Assembly: GCF_004362515.1 (NCBI RefSeq)
Contig: NZ_SNXU01000001.1
Location: forward strand, 1,488,001-1,552,000
Reading direction: 5' to 3'
DNA length: 64,000 bases
DNA from: Actinokineospora alba
Lineage (GTDB): Bacteria; Actinomycetota; Actinomycetes; Mycobacteriales; Pseudonocardiaceae
Below the pieces are notes generated by a model. That model made no database searches. It was not told where the DNA came from and worked only from the letters and a program-made list of their open reading frames with translations. Positions within the stretch are counted from its first letter, which is position 1; each line of letters opens with the position of its first letter. A program made the position numbers and the translations under genes. Shown in pieces: positions 26,953 through 35,631 of the stretch.

Positions 26953-27339
26953 ATGGAATGGGTGATCCCGATCCCCGTGCTGCTCCTGGTCGCCGTCGGC
27001 GTCTACGAACTGCGCGCGCAGCGGTGGCGGAAGCGGCCGGGGACACCGATCTCCGCGACCTACGTCAACGAGTTCACCGCGATCTTCTACGGCACCAAAC
27101 GCACGGAACTCGACCACCGCGACTCCATGTCCCTCATGCGCGAGGACGACGCCCAAGGCGCCCCTCCCGGCCTGGGCGTGGATCTCGACCGGGGCATCGT
27201 CGTGCTCGAGCGAAACTTCCGCGACCGCGTATCCAGGTCCGAGATCCGCACGGCCCCTTCTCCCACATGGTCCTCTGGAAGCCCTGGCACCGACTCGAAT
27301 ACCGCCGCATCCATGGCAAGGGACGACAAACCGGCCTGA
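26953..27339 (+). CDS. DUF6191 domain-containing small membrane protein
   Basis: About 128 residues. One N-terminal membrane helix (VIPIPVLLLVAVGVYELR) is followed by the DUF6191 pattern: GTPISATYVNEFTAIFYGTKR, then a Met-Arg-Glu region and GAPPGLGVDLDRG. After about residue 95 the sequence becomes low-complexity Ser/Thr and does not look like the family, whereas another frame becomes coding-like from about 27200. A frameshift near 27200 is therefore possible. The function is unknown. Confidence 0.65.
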   Translation: MEWVIPIPVLLLVAVGVYELRAQRWRKRPGTPISATYVNEFTAIFYGTKRTELDHRDSMSLMREDDAQGAPPGLGVDLDRGIVVLERNFRDRVSRSEIRTAPSPTWSSGSPGTDSNTAASMARDDKPA

Positions 27340-27524
27340 CCCGCGAGAAGTGGTTCGTCACCTATCCACGCCGGCGCTGAGGACTTCCTCCGCGCAAGAA
27401 CGCCCCACCGGGTGACTGCGTCGTCGCCGTCTACCGCACCGGCCACAGCCGCGACGGCGACCGCGGCCCGTTGGGCTCGATCCGAATCAGGTTTGTGCCG
27501 GAAGCCGTCCACGGACAACAGTGA
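27200..27524 (+). pseudogene. Possible decayed or frameshifted coding remnant
   Basis: In the frame ending at 27380 the sequence reads HMVLWKPWHRLEYRR and TREKWFVTYPRRR, then TGA. In the same frame after that stop it continues as GDCVVAVYRTGHSRDGDRG and GSIRIRFVPEAVHGQQ up to a TGA at 27522. Both stretches look protein-like but have no start of their own. This could be a gene disrupted by one stop codon and a frameshift relative to the DUF6191 gene, or chance. Confidence 0.3.
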
Positions 27525-27527
27525 GCC

Positions 27528-27983
27528 GTGCGCATCAACTCCGCGGCGTGGTCGGCGCCGTATCCGTTTCCCGCCGTCGGATGGTCGGCCATCGCGGAGC
27601 GCTGTCAGGAGATGGCCGCTGAACACCCCGAGTTCCAGCACATGGCGGACATCGCCGACAGCGTGATCGCCCGCAGGGCCGAAGACCGACTGGCCGGTTT
27701 CACTTCCATGCACGACCTCGTCGTGGCCGCCCGGCCGTTGCCGGAAAGGCCGCCGATCGACGTCCTGGTCGTCTGGTCGCCGTCATCTGGTCATGGGGGC
27801 ACCGGCGGCGTGCTGATCGAGCACCGATCGACCACGGGGCCCGACGATCGGATCTACCGGCCGAGCGACCAAGCCGTGCCATTGTTCTGGCGGTTCGTCG
27901 CGGAGAAATTCGCGTTTCACCCGGTTCAGGCATCATCGAAGGATGAGCAAATGGGAGAAGCTGCCGGAGCGGGTCCTGCCTGA
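27528..27983 (+). CDS. Hypothetical protein (151 aa)
   Basis: 151 residues, soluble, no recognised domain. It starts at GTG 27528, four bases after the stop of the possible remnant frame, with no clear ribosome site, so it may be the surviving part of a larger coding unit. The central part (DVLVVWSPSSGHGGTGGVLIEHRS) is beta-rich and glycine-containing. The C-terminal 20 residues overlap a small frame at 27943. The role is unknown. Confidence 0.5.
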   Translation: MRINSAAWSAPYPFPAVGWSAIAERCQEMAAEHPEFQHMADIADSVIARRAEDRLAGFTSMHDLVVAARPLPERPPIDVLVVWSPSSGHGGTGGVLIEHRSTTGPDDRIYRPSDQAVPLFWRFVAEKFAFHPVQASSKDEQMGEAAGAGPA

Positions 27984-28098
27984 GGGCTGGGTCGTCGAGG
28001 TTGAGACGTCCGCCCAGGACTCCAGTGTCGCCGCTGACGCGGATGCCGAGGTCAGGGAGGCGCGCAACGTTCTCGAGCGGGGTGGGTGGGGCGTCTGA
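27943..28098 (+). CDS. Possible small protein (51 aa)
   Basis: A 51-residue frame from ATG 27943, beginning MSKWEKLPERVLPEGWVVE and ending NVLERGGWGV. It overlaps the end of the preceding hypothetical gene by 41 bases. GAAGG is directly adjacent to the ATG, poor spacing for a ribosome site. The composition is protein-like (charged, with spaced Trp), but there is no family evidence. Confidence 0.3.
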   Translation: MSKWEKLPERVLPEGWVVEVETSAQDSSVAADADAEVREARNVLERGGWGV

Positions 28099-28183
28099 CC
28101 CGGCGATTGCGGATGCGACAAGGCCAGATGAATAGGTCTTCATTCCCCTGCGACACCCCCTGCCTCGCACGTAGGGTGACGGC

Positions 28184-28825
28184 GTGACCCTGGCTACAGG
28201 TCTGCTTGATTCCGCCGGCCCGCTGCTGGTCTGGGCGATCGTGCTCGGCTTCGTCTTCGCCGAGTGCGCCTTCATCGTGGGCTTGTTCCTGCCCGGCGAC
28301 TCCCTGCTGTTCGCCGCGGGCGTCGTGCTGGCGCAAGGGGCCCACGAGCACCAGGCCTGGTGGCTGTCGCTGGCCGCGACGATCGTCGCGGTGGCGGGCA
28401 ACCAACTCGGCTACTACATCGGCCACAAGACCGGCCACGCGATCATCACCCGGCGCGGTGGCAAGGTCATGAACGAGCACAACCTGTCCCGGGCCAGGGA
28501 GTTCCTGGACCGGCGCGGGTTCTGGGCGATCGTGTTCGCCCGGTGGATCCCGTGGATCCGCACCCTCGCCCCGCTCATCGCGGGCGCCGCCAAGATGGAC
28601 CCCCGCCGGTTCGCGCTGGCCACCTTCATCGGCGGGCTGGCCTGGGTGCCGACGCTGGTCCTGGCTGGGTACTACGCCGCCGGCCTGATTGATGACCTGC
28701 CCTGGCTGCAGACCGCCGCCCTGTGGGGCAGCATCGCATTCATGGTGCTGGGCACCGCGTGGGGCATCTGGCGTTACCGCCAGGAGATGCACAAGCCGGT
28801 CGACACCGTGCTGATCACGGAGTAG
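28184..28825 (+). CDS. DedA family membrane protein (second copy)
   Basis: 213 residues. DedA motifs FAECAFIVGLFLPGDSLLFAAG, GNQLGYYIGHKTGHAI and RRGFWAIVFARWIPWIRTLAPLIAGAAKM are intact, with about four to five membrane helices and a short charged C-terminal tail. It is predicted to move polyprenyl-phosphate or phospholipid across the membrane. GTG 28184 is the start. The closest analogue in mycobacteria (Rv0364, from memory) also lies near fba. Its stop overlaps the convergent VOC gene by 11 bases. Confidence 0.93.
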   Translation: MTLATGLLDSAGPLLVWAIVLGFVFAECAFIVGLFLPGDSLLFAAGVVLAQGAHEHQAWWLSLAATIVAVAGNQLGYYIGHKTGHAIITRRGGKVMNEHNLSRAREFLDRRGFWAIVFARWIPWIRTLAPLIAGAAKMDPRRFALATFIGGLAWVPTLVLAGYYAAGLIDDLPWLQTAALWGSIAFMVLGTAWGIWRYRQEMHKPVDTVLITE

Positions 28826-29168
28826 AGCGCAGCGCCAGCAGGATGCCGTCCGGGTCGCGCACGGCGATCTCGTCGGTCTCCACGGTGAACGGGACACCGA
28901 ACTCGGCCAGCCTGGACTCCCACGACACCAGCTCATCGACGTGGAACGTCAGGTGGTCCAGGCCCGGTCGGCTCTCGTCGAACGACGCGCGCTCGGCGCC
29001 GAGGTGCTGGACCAGGGTCAGGGTGATGCCGAAGCCGTCGAGGAACGCCTTGCGCAGGCCCGGTTGGTCTTCGTGCACCGCGGTGGCGAACCCGAGGACG
29101 CGTTCGTACCAGGGGACGCTGCGGTCCACGTCGGTCACCGTGAGAGCGACCTGGCGAACGCCGGGCAT
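28815..29168 (-). CDS. VOC family (glyoxalase-like) protein
   Basis: 117 residues, one vicinal-oxygen-chelate domain made of two beta-alpha-beta-beta-beta units: MPGVRQVALTVTDVDRSVPWYERVLGF at the N-terminus and GLDHLTFHVDELVSWESRLAEFGV in the second half, ending IAVRDPDGILLALR with the metal-ligand region. VOC proteins include dioxygenases, glyoxalases and antibiotic-resistance proteins; the substrate is unknown. It stands alone, convergent with the DedA gene. Confidence 0.9.
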   Translation of the reverse strand: MPGVRQVALTVTDVDRSVPWYERVLGFATAVHEDQPGLRKAFLDGFGITLTLVQHLGAERASFDESRPGLDHLTFHVDELVSWESRLAEFGVPFTVETDEIAVRDPDGILLALRSTP

Positions 29169-29248
29169 CGGACGACCTTCCTTTCGGCGCCGTTCGGGCG
29201 GCGGCCTTCCGCCATACTGCCCCAGTCAGGTCACGGTCCGTGCCGTCG

Positions 29249-29866
29249 TTATTCGATCTTTCGCAGGACGAGATCCGCTGTTCGCGCGGTAGTCGCGACC
29301 AGACGGGCGTTGCGCTCGTCCGATCCGTCCGTTCTCGCCGCCGCCTGTTCGGGTGAACGGCCGTGGGCCAGATGGCGTTCGAACAGGCGTTTCCGGCGCA
29401 GACCGGGATCGGGGTCGAGGTACCAGACCTCGTCGAGCAGCGGCCGCACCTGCGGCCAGAGCAGCAGGTAATTGCCCTCGGTGACCACGAGGGGAACGTC
29501 ACAGGTGATCGGGACCGCGCAGGCGATCGAGTCCTCGATCTCGCGGCGGAACTCGGGCGCGTAAACGATCTTGTCGGTGTTCGTCCTTAGTCTGCGGAGC
29601 AGGTCGACGTACCCGTCGGCGTCGAAGGTGTCCGGGGCACCCTTGCGGTCGGCTCGCCCGAGCCGGTCGAGTTCGGACTGGGCGAGGTGGAAACCATCCA
29701 TACCGACGAGGGCCGCCTGCCCATCCAGCGCGGCGACGATCCGGGCCGCCAGAGTCGACTTTCCGGAGCCCGGTGGTCCGCAGATGCCAAGGACACGCCG
29801 GTGCCCTGGCAGCGCCAGCGCTTGCGCCCGCCGGACCAGGTCGGCAAAGATCGGCTCTCCCCGCAT
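29249..29866 (-). CDS. Uridine-kinase-like P-loop nucleoside/sugar kinase
   Basis: 205 residues. Walker A GPPGSGKST at about residue 30, then MDGFHLAQSELDRLGRADRKGAPDTFDADGY (kinase substrate/Asp region) and VVTEGNYLLLWPQVRPLLDEVWYLD, a pattern of the udk/PRK/pantothenate-kinase superfamily seen in fructose and nucleoside kinases of actinobacteria. It phosphorylates a small hydroxyl substrate with ATP. It is divergent from a LacI-type regulator with a LacI-style operator between them, which points to a sugar or nucleoside inducer. Mycobacteria keep a homologue (Rv0366c, from memory) near the GH76 gene. Confidence 0.85.
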   Translation of the reverse strand: MRGEPIFADLVRRAQALALPGHRRVLGICGPPGSGKSTLAARIVAALDGQAALVGMDGFHLAQSELDRLGRADRKGAPDTFDADGYVDLLRRLRTNTDKIVYAPEFRREIEDSIACAVPITCDVPLVVTEGNYLLLWPQVRPLLDEVWYLDPDPGLRRKRLFERHLAHGRSPEQAAARTDGSDERNARLVATTARTADLVLRKIE

Positions 29867-29898
29867 AATGACTCCTTAACTGCCGATAGGGTCCGCGC

Positions 29899-29910
29899 GC
29901 AAGCGTTTGC
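29899..29910. promoter_or_regulatory. LacI-type operator between kinase and LacI regulator
   Basis: GCAAGCGTTTGC is a near-perfect 12-base palindrome (one mismatched pair) with the CG centre typical of LacI/GalR operators. It lies 32 bases upstream of the kinase start (29866) and 25 bases before the regulator start (29936), so it can control both. Confidence 0.7.
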
Positions 29911-29935
29911 AGATGGAGTCGGACAGGACAACGCT

Positions 29936-30943
29936 GTGGCCACAATGGAGGACGTCGCCAAGTTGGCGGGTGTCTCGATCAGCACCGTCTCACATGTCGT
30001 GAACGAGACCCGCGCGGTCGCCGTCACGACGCGCTCGCGGGTCTTAGAGGCGATCGAGTCGACCGGCTACACCGGCAACGCGATCGCCCGGTCGCTGGTC
30101 ACCGGCGGCACGAAGTCCATCGGCGTGGCCATGTCCCTGCTGGCCAACCCGCACCTGGCCAAGCTGATCCACGCCATCGAGGCCGAGGCCAGCGCCGCCG
30201 GCTACACCGTCCTGCTCGGCGACACCCTCGACTCGCCCGACGGTGAGCGCTCCGCGGTGCGCAGGCTGCAGGCCCGCCGGGTCGACGGCATGCTGCTGAC
30301 CCCGGCGCCCGGCGACACGGCGACGCTCGAACAGCTGGCCCGCACGGATGTGCCCGCGGTGCTGGTCGACCGGGTGTCACACAAGATCAAGCTCGACCAG
30401 GTGGGGCCGGAGAACATCCAGTCGACCTCCACCCTGGTCTCGCATCTGGCCGCCGCCGGACACCGCCGGATCGGGTTCATCAGCGGTGTCGAGTGGATGA
30501 CCGCCAGCGAGGAACGCACGCTCGGCTATCGGCTCGGCCTGGGGCGGGCGGGACTGCGCTGGGATTCGAACCTGGTCGCGGGCGGTGGCGCCACCCCGGA
30601 GGACGGCGTGCTGGCGCTGCGCAGGCTGCTGACCGTGCCGGAACGACCGACGGCGGTGATCACCGGAAACGGCGCGATGACTGCGGGCGCGTTCCGGGAG
30701 GCGCGGGCGCATGGCCTGGAGATCGGCCGCGACCTGGCCATCGTGGGCCACGACGAGGTCGAGTGGGCCGAGTTGGTGCATCCGCCGATCACCACGATGG
30801 CGCACCCGGTCGACGAGATCGGGCGCACCGCCGTCCGGTTGCTGCTCGCCCGCCTCGACGACCGCGACCGGCCGCCACAGACCGTGTTGCTGCCGCCGGA
30901 GCTGATGCACCGGGGATCTTGCGGGTGCGGTCCCACGTCGTAA
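29936..30943 (+). CDS. LacI family transcriptional regulator
   Basis: 335 residues. The N-terminal helix-turn-helix and hinge (MEDVAKLAGVSISTVSHVVNETRAV, then YTGNAIARSLVTG) are followed by a periplasmic-binding-protein-like effector domain to the C-terminus, which ends in a Cys-Gly-rich MHRGSCGCG. GTG 29936 has AGGA 7 bases upstream; ATG 29945 is also possible. Control of the divergent kinase through the operator at 29899 is likely. The effector is probably a sugar or nucleoside related to the kinase substrate. Confidence 0.92.
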   Translation: MATMEDVAKLAGVSISTVSHVVNETRAVAVTTRSRVLEAIESTGYTGNAIARSLVTGGTKSIGVAMSLLANPHLAKLIHAIEAEASAAGYTVLLGDTLDSPDGERSAVRRLQARRVDGMLLTPAPGDTATLEQLARTDVPAVLVDRVSHKIKLDQVGPENIQSTSTLVSHLAAAGHRRIGFISGVEWMTASEERTLGYRLGLGRAGLRWDSNLVAGGGATPEDGVLALRRLLTVPERPTAVITGNGAMTAGAFREARAHGLEIGRDLAIVGHDEVEWAELVHPPITTMAHPVDEIGRTAVRLLLARLDDRDRPPQTVLLPPELMHRGSCGCGPTS

Positions 30944-30962
30944 AACGGCGGTAACGGCCACA

Positions 30963-31358
30963 GTGGACAGCGCGACGTCTCCGAAGGGTCCGGCAACCAC
31001 GTCGACTCCGGTCCGAAGGAGACGGGTGTTGGCTGAGCTGGCGATCAGTTCCGCGGACGAGTGGCCGGTGGCTCGCCGGTCGCTGAGCAAGTGGCTGTTG
31101 CGGCGCGACGTGCCGGAGTTGCTCACCTGCGATGTGGTGATGGCGGCCGAGGAGGCACTCGGGTTGGCCGGTCCGGTGTCGATCGTCGTCGAGGCGTCGG
31201 AGACCGATGTGGTGCTGCGGATCGTCGGGCACGGCCCTATTCCGCCGGGTGCGCTGCCGATGCTGCGGGCGTCGGTCGACCGGTTCGAGCTGGTGCGCGA
31301 GGGCGACCGGACGACGGTGATCGCGAGTTTTCCCTTACCCCGCTCAGAATCCGCCTGA
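30963..31358 (+). CDS. Degenerate anti-sigma-type (HATPase-like) small protein
   Basis: 131 residues from GTG 30963. The fold order resembles the RsbW/SpoIIAB histidine-kinase-like ATPase: an N-terminal helix with ARRSLSKWLLRRDVP, a central MAAEEALGLAG where the Asn-containing N-box normally lies, then strands VSIVVEASETDVVLRIVGHGP and a final TTVIASFPLP. The conserved Asn and the G1/G2 boxes are missing, so ATP binding is doubtful. It follows the LacI gene by 19 bases and may be co-transcribed. The stop overlaps the convergent SDR by 15 bases. Confidence 0.55.
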   Translation: MDSATSPKGPATTSTPVRRRRVLAELAISSADEWPVARRSLSKWLLRRDVPELLTCDVVMAAEEALGLAGPVSIVVEASETDVVLRIVGHGPIPPGALPMLRASVDRFELVREGDRTTVIASFPLPRSESA

Positions 31359-32087
31359 CACCGGCAGTACCGCGCCGGTCACGAAGGACGCCGCCGGGCT
31401 GAGTAGCCACACCACACCCTCGGCGATCTCCTCCGGCTCACCGGCGCGTCCGAGCGGGATCTTCGGTGCCAGTCGTTGGGGGCGGTCGGGCATGCCGGCG
31501 GCGGCGTGCAGGTCGGAGTTGACCAGGCCGGGGGCGACGACGTTGACCCGGATGCCCTCCGCCGCGACCTCCTGAGCCAGGCCGTAGGACAGGGTTTCGA
31601 CTGCTGCTTTGCTTGCGGCATAGTGAATCCACTCGCCGGGAGAGCCGCGGCGGGCGGCGGTGCTGGAGATCGTCACGATCGAGCCACCGGGACCACCGTC
31701 GCGTGTGGACAGTCGGCGGACCGCTTCGCGGGCGCAGAGGAAGACGCCGGTGACGTTGACGTCGAACACGCGGCGGAAGGTGTCGGCGCTCTGCTCGTCG
31801 AGCCTGCCGGGGGTGTTGCCGGTGATCCCGGCGTTGGCGACGAGGGCGGACAGCGGGCCCAGGGTGTCGGCCTGCTCGAACAGGGCGCGGACCTGGGCCT
31901 CGTCGGAGACGTCGGCCTGGACGGCGAGCGCCTTGCGGCCGAGCGCTCGGACCTCTTCGGCGACCTGCTCGGCCGCGACGGCGTCGCCCGCGTAGTTGAC
32001 CACGATGTCGAACCCGTCGCGGGCGGCCCGGCGGCACACCGCCGCCCCGATTCCCCTACTGCCGCCGGTGACAAGAAGAACGCTCAT
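31344..32087 (-). CDS. SDR family oxidoreductase (FabG-like)
   Basis: 247 residues. Classical SDR: TGGSRGIGAAVCRRAARDGF at the N-terminus, NAG motif VANAGITGNTPG, catalytic Ser in VTISSTAARRG and YAASKAA (Tyr-xxx-Lys), and the family ending FVTGAVLPVSGGF. The FabG-type length suggests reduction of a 3-keto substrate or sugar-type alcohol. Its start overlaps the stop of the upstream GH76 gene by 4 bases (ATGA), so the two are made together and could act on one glycan or polyol pathway. Confidence 0.93.
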   Translation of the reverse strand: MSVLLVTGGSRGIGAAVCRRAARDGFDIVVNYAGDAVAAEQVAEEVRALGRKALAVQADVSDEAQVRALFEQADTLGPLSALVANAGITGNTPGRLDEQSADTFRRVFDVNVTGVFLCAREAVRRLSTRDGGPGGSIVTISSTAARRGSPGEWIHYAASKAAVETLSYGLAQEVAAEGIRVNVVAPGLVNSDLHAAAGMPDRPQRLAPKIPLGRAGEPEEIAEGVVWLLSPAASFVTGAVLPVSGGF

Positions 32088-33217
32088 GACCTCATGCTGG
32101 CATGGCCTTCCAACGCGGCGGCGGCCTCCATGACCATCCAGCCGGACACCTGCACCGACAGGTCGCGCTCGACCCGGCCGTCCCGCGGGCCGCGCGGGGT
32201 GATGGCCGGGATGCCTGGCTCGTCGCCGAACAGCGGGCCGCTGGGGGCGACCGCGCGGTTGCGCCAGGCCTCGTCGGCGGTGGTGAACACCAGCCAGGAC
32301 GCGAGGTCGCCGGACGCCTCCGGCAGGCGGATGGCCGACAGGGCCAGGTAGCGGGCGAGGATGCCGGCGAACAGGCCGCCGTCGCCGCCGCGCCTGCCGG
32401 GCAGGACGCCTTCGACAGCGAGGTGGTGGGCGACGGCGTGGATGGTGCGCTCGGCGCGCTCGGCCCAGATACCGGAGCGGTCGTCGGCGGCGAGTTCGAC
32501 GCAGGCGCCGAGGAAGGTGCCCTGGTTGTAGGTGTAGACGATGTCGACGAGCCCGGCGATGCCGCCGTCCGGGGAGGTCCGCAGGCCGTCGAAGAGCAGG
32601 CCGGTCTCGCGGTCGCGGAGGTAGCCGTCCATCCAGTCGGTGATCGACCGGGCACGCTGGCGGTCGGCGCGGTCCTGGGCGAAGCGGGCGAGCAGGATGG
32701 CGGCCGGGCCATTGGCCGGGACGTTCTTGAGGTTGTCGCCGCGCCGCCACCAGATGCCGCCGCCACCGTGGTCGGTCCAGCCTTCGCGCAGGCGCACGGT
32801 GATCGCGTCGAGGGCGTCCTCGGTGTCGAGCCCGAGCTCGTCGGACGCGCGGAGCAGGGCGAGGCCGAGCCAGGCGATGTCGTCGTAGTACTCGTTGGTC
32901 CACTGGCGGAAGTTGCGCAGGCGGATTCCGCGGACGTGCTGGTGGATGGTGCGCAGCCGGTTGGGCGATGGCGCGCGGACCTGGGCGTCGATGAGACAGT
33001 CGAGCAGGTTGGCCTGCCACCAGTAGTTCCAGTTCACCAGGAGCCGGTGGCGCGGGGACGCGGGCCAGGTCGCCACGCCCAGCCGGGTGCCGGGGATCGC
33101 CCAGAGTCTGCGCAGGTGGCGGGCCAGCACACCCTGCTCGGCGAAGGCGGCGCGGGCCGCCCACAGTTGAGGTGACTGCTCGGCAGCCCCCTCCGCGTAC
33201 TCCGTACCCCGGGTCAC
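32084..33217 (-). CDS. Glycoside hydrolase family 76 protein (alpha-1,6-mannanase type)
   Basis: 377 residues. The (alpha/alpha)6 barrel pattern includes VNWNYWWQANLLDCLIDA, the catalytic Asp pair in NEYYDDIAWLGLALLRA, DHGGGGIWWRRGDNLKNVPANGPAA and TYNQGTFLGACVELA, all typical of GH76. No signal peptide is visible, so it may act in the cytoplasm, as do actinobacterial relatives of Rv0365c (from memory). I use GTG 33217; it has no clear ribosome site and could be leaderless. The divergent molybdenum-enzyme gene starts 79 bases away. Confidence 0.88.
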   Translation of the reverse strand: MTRGTEYAEGAAEQSPQLWAARAAFAEQGVLARHLRRLWAIPGTRLGVATWPASPRHRLLVNWNYWWQANLLDCLIDAQVRAPSPNRLRTIHQHVRGIRLRNFRQWTNEYYDDIAWLGLALLRASDELGLDTEDALDAITVRLREGWTDHGGGGIWWRRGDNLKNVPANGPAAILLARFAQDRADRQRARSITDWMDGYLRDRETGLLFDGLRTSPDGGIAGLVDIVYTYNQGTFLGACVELAADDRSGIWAERAERTIHAVAHHLAVEGVLPGRRGGDGGLFAGILARYLALSAIRLPEASGDLASWLVFTTADEAWRNRAVAPSGPLFGDEPGIPAITPRGPRDGRVERDLSVQVSGWMVMEAAAALEGHASMRS

Positions 33218-33295
33218 ACACCAATCGTGACGGCTGAATCGTTTCCGAAGTCCCGCGAGAGGGGAGATGTCACCGGGTCGTGGAAAGGTGGGGTG

Positions 33296-35437
33296 ATGCG
33301 AACCGAGCAGGTCACGTGCCCGTTGTGTGAGGCCACCTGCGGCTTGGACGTCACCCTCGACGGTGATCGGGTGACCTCCGTCCGTGGCGACGCGGCCGAT
33401 GTCTTCTCCGCGGGGTTCATCTGCCCCAAGGGCGCCTCCCTGGGCGCGCTGCACCATGATCCGGACCGCCTGCGCACGCCGATGATCAAACGCGACGGTG
33501 TGTGGGAGTCGGCCACGTGGGATGAGGCCTTCGCCGAGATCTCGGCGCGGCTGCTCCCGATCATCGCCGAACACGGCAAGGACGCCGTGGCCGTCTACGC
33601 GGGGAACCCGTCTGTCCACAACACGTCGACGGCGCTGTACGGGCGGGTGTTCTTCAAGGCGCTCGGGACCCGGAATTTCTACTCGGCCAGCACTGTCGAC
33701 CAGATTCCCAAGCACCTGAGCTCGGGTTACCTGTTCGGCGATCCCATGAGCATCCCGGTGCCCGACATCGACCGGACGGACTACCTGCTGCTTCTCGGCG
33801 CGAACCCGCTGGTGTCCAACGGCAGCCTGATGACCGCCCCGGACATGCGCGGCAGACTCAAGGCGATCCAGGCCCGCGGCGGCAAGATCGTCGTCCTCGA
33901 CCCACGCCGGTCCCGGACCGCCGAGCTGGCCGACGAGCACCACGCGATCCGCCCCGGCACCGACGCCCTGTTCTTGTTCGCGCTGGTCAACACCCTGTTC
34001 GCGGACGACTTGGTCACTTTGGACCACTTGGCCGACCACGTGACCGGCGTCGAGGACGTGCGGGCGCTGGCCCAGCCGTTCACCCCGGAGGCGGTCGAGC
34101 CGATCACCGGGATCGCGGCAGGCACCATCCGGCAGCTGGCCCATGATCTGGCCGCCGCACCCAGCGCGGCCGTGTACGGCCGGATCGGCACCTGCGTGCA
34201 GGCGTTCGGCACCCTCTCAAGCTGGCTGGTCGACGTGCTCAACGTCTTGACCGGCAACCTCGACCGCCCCGGCGGCGCGATGTTCCCGCTGGCCGCCGCA
34301 GGCCAGGCGAACGCCCAGTCGGGCCGACGCCGCGGCTTCGCCCACGGCCGCTGGCGCAGCCGCGTCCGGGACCTGCCGGAGGTGATGGGTGAACTCCCCG
34401 TCGCCACCCTGGCCGACGAGATCCTGACCCCGGGCGATGGCCAGGTGCGCGCGCTGGTCACCGTCTGCGGCAACCCGTGCCTGAGCACCCCGAACTCCGC
34501 GAGGCTCGCGGATGCGTTGGGACAGCTGGACTTCATGGTCTCGCTGGACGTCTACCTGAACGAGACCACCCGGCACGCGGACGTCATCCTCCCCGGCCCG
34601 ACCGCCCTGGAACGCCCCCACTACGACGTCGCCCTCTACCAGTTCGCTGTACGGAACGTGGCGAACTGGACCAAGGCCGCACTGCCGACGGACCAGCCAC
34701 AGGAGTGGCAGACCTTGTTGCGGCTCACCGGAATCATCACCGGAGCGGGCACCGACATCGCCGCCATGGACGACTTCGTGGCGACCCAGTTCGCGGCCAG
34801 GACAGGCGTCGAACCGGCAGCGGACCTGACGGGCCCGGAACGCCTGATCGACATCCTCCTGCGCGGCGGACCGTATGACCTGACCTTGGCGGACCTCCTC
34901 AACGCTCCCCACGGAATCGACCTGGGCCCGCTGAAGCCGAGGATTCCCGATGTCCTGGCAACCCCGAGCGGCCGAGTCGAACTCGCACCGCCACCCCTGA
35001 CCGAGGACGTCCCAAGGCTGGTCGCCGAACTGACGAACGTCCAGAGTGGACAGATGCTGCTGATCGGCAGGCGGCAACTGGGCTCGAACAACTCGTGGAT
35101 GCACAACCTGGAACCGTTGGTACGAGGAAAGAACCGCTGCACAGCCCAGGTGAACCCGGACGACGCCGAACGACTCGGCCTGACCGAGGGCGGCACGGCA
35201 ACCGTCCGGTCTCGGACAGGGAAGATCGAGGTCCCCGTGGAAATCACGGACACGATCCGCCCAGGCGTGATCAGCATCCCCCACGGCTGGGGCCACGACA
35301 CGGACGGCGCACGGATGGCGGTGGCGAAGGCCCATGCGGGCGTCAATTCAAACCTGCTGGCCGACGAACTACTCATCGACGCTTTGTCAGGAAACGCGGT
35401 CCTGAACGGCATCCCGGTTGAAGTAAGTCCCGGCTAA
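33296..35437 (+). CDS. Molybdopterin-dependent oxidoreductase (formate dehydrogenase/nitrate reductase-like)
   Basis: 713 residues. The N-terminal 4Fe-4S motif CPLCEATCGLDV plus a later CPKG Cys is followed by the bis-MGD domains: DPRRSRTAELADEH, YAGNPSVHN, GSLMTAPDMRG, and the C-terminal cofactor-binding domain with PHGWGHD and GVNSNLL near the end. It may use formate, a quinone-linked acid, or another small substrate; the residue aligning with the Mo-ligand Cys/Sec of formate dehydrogenases was not identified, so I leave the substrate open. ATG 33296 begins the Fe-S motif directly (MRTEQVTCPLC). No chaperone or electron-transfer subunits are adjacent. Confidence 0.9.
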   Translation: MRTEQVTCPLCEATCGLDVTLDGDRVTSVRGDAADVFSAGFICPKGASLGALHHDPDRLRTPMIKRDGVWESATWDEAFAEISARLLPIIAEHGKDAVAVYAGNPSVHNTSTALYGRVFFKALGTRNFYSASTVDQIPKHLSSGYLFGDPMSIPVPDIDRTDYLLLLGANPLVSNGSLMTAPDMRGRLKAIQARGGKIVVLDPRRSRTAELADEHHAIRPGTDALFLFALVNTLFADDLVTLDHLADHVTGVEDVRALAQPFTPEAVEPITGIAAGTIRQLAHDLAAAPSAAVYGRIGTCVQAFGTLSSWLVDVLNVLTGNLDRPGGAMFPLAAAGQANAQSGRRRGFAHGRWRSRVRDLPEVMGELPVATLADEILTPGDGQVRALVTVCGNPCLSTPNSARLADALGQLDFMVSLDVYLNETTRHADVILPGPTALERPHYDVALYQFAVRNVANWTKAALPTDQPQEWQTLLRLTGIITGAGTDIAAMDDFVATQFAARTGVEPAADLTGPERLIDILLRGGPYDLTLADLLNAPHGIDLGPLKPRIPDVLATPSGRVELAPPPLTEDVPRLVAELTNVQSGQMLLIGRRQLGSNNSWMHNLEPLVRGKNRCTAQVNPDDAERLGLTEGGTATVRSRTGKIEVPVEITDTIRPGVISIPHGWGHDTDGARMAVAKAHAGVNSNLLADELLIDALSGNAVLNGIPVEVSPG

Positions 35438-35631
35438 GGGCTTCGCGCAAGGCCCCGGCCGGGCCACCCCTCAAGAAGAGCCTTCCCCTTAGGCCGCAGG
35501 GACGGCTCCACCCCTGCACCCCGCAATGGTCGCCTCCAGCGATGCCCTTGTCCTTGGACCTCCAGACGTTGTCACCCTCAGGGACGGCCTTCCGCCCCTG
35601 CAGTTCCCCCTTGCCCCTCGTCCTGGCCGCT

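Noticed and set aside
32084..34144. Longer minus-strand reading of the GH76 gene up to 34144
   Set aside because: The extra 309 codons lie antisense to the molybdopterin enzyme and match nothing; GTG 33217 starts the conserved part.
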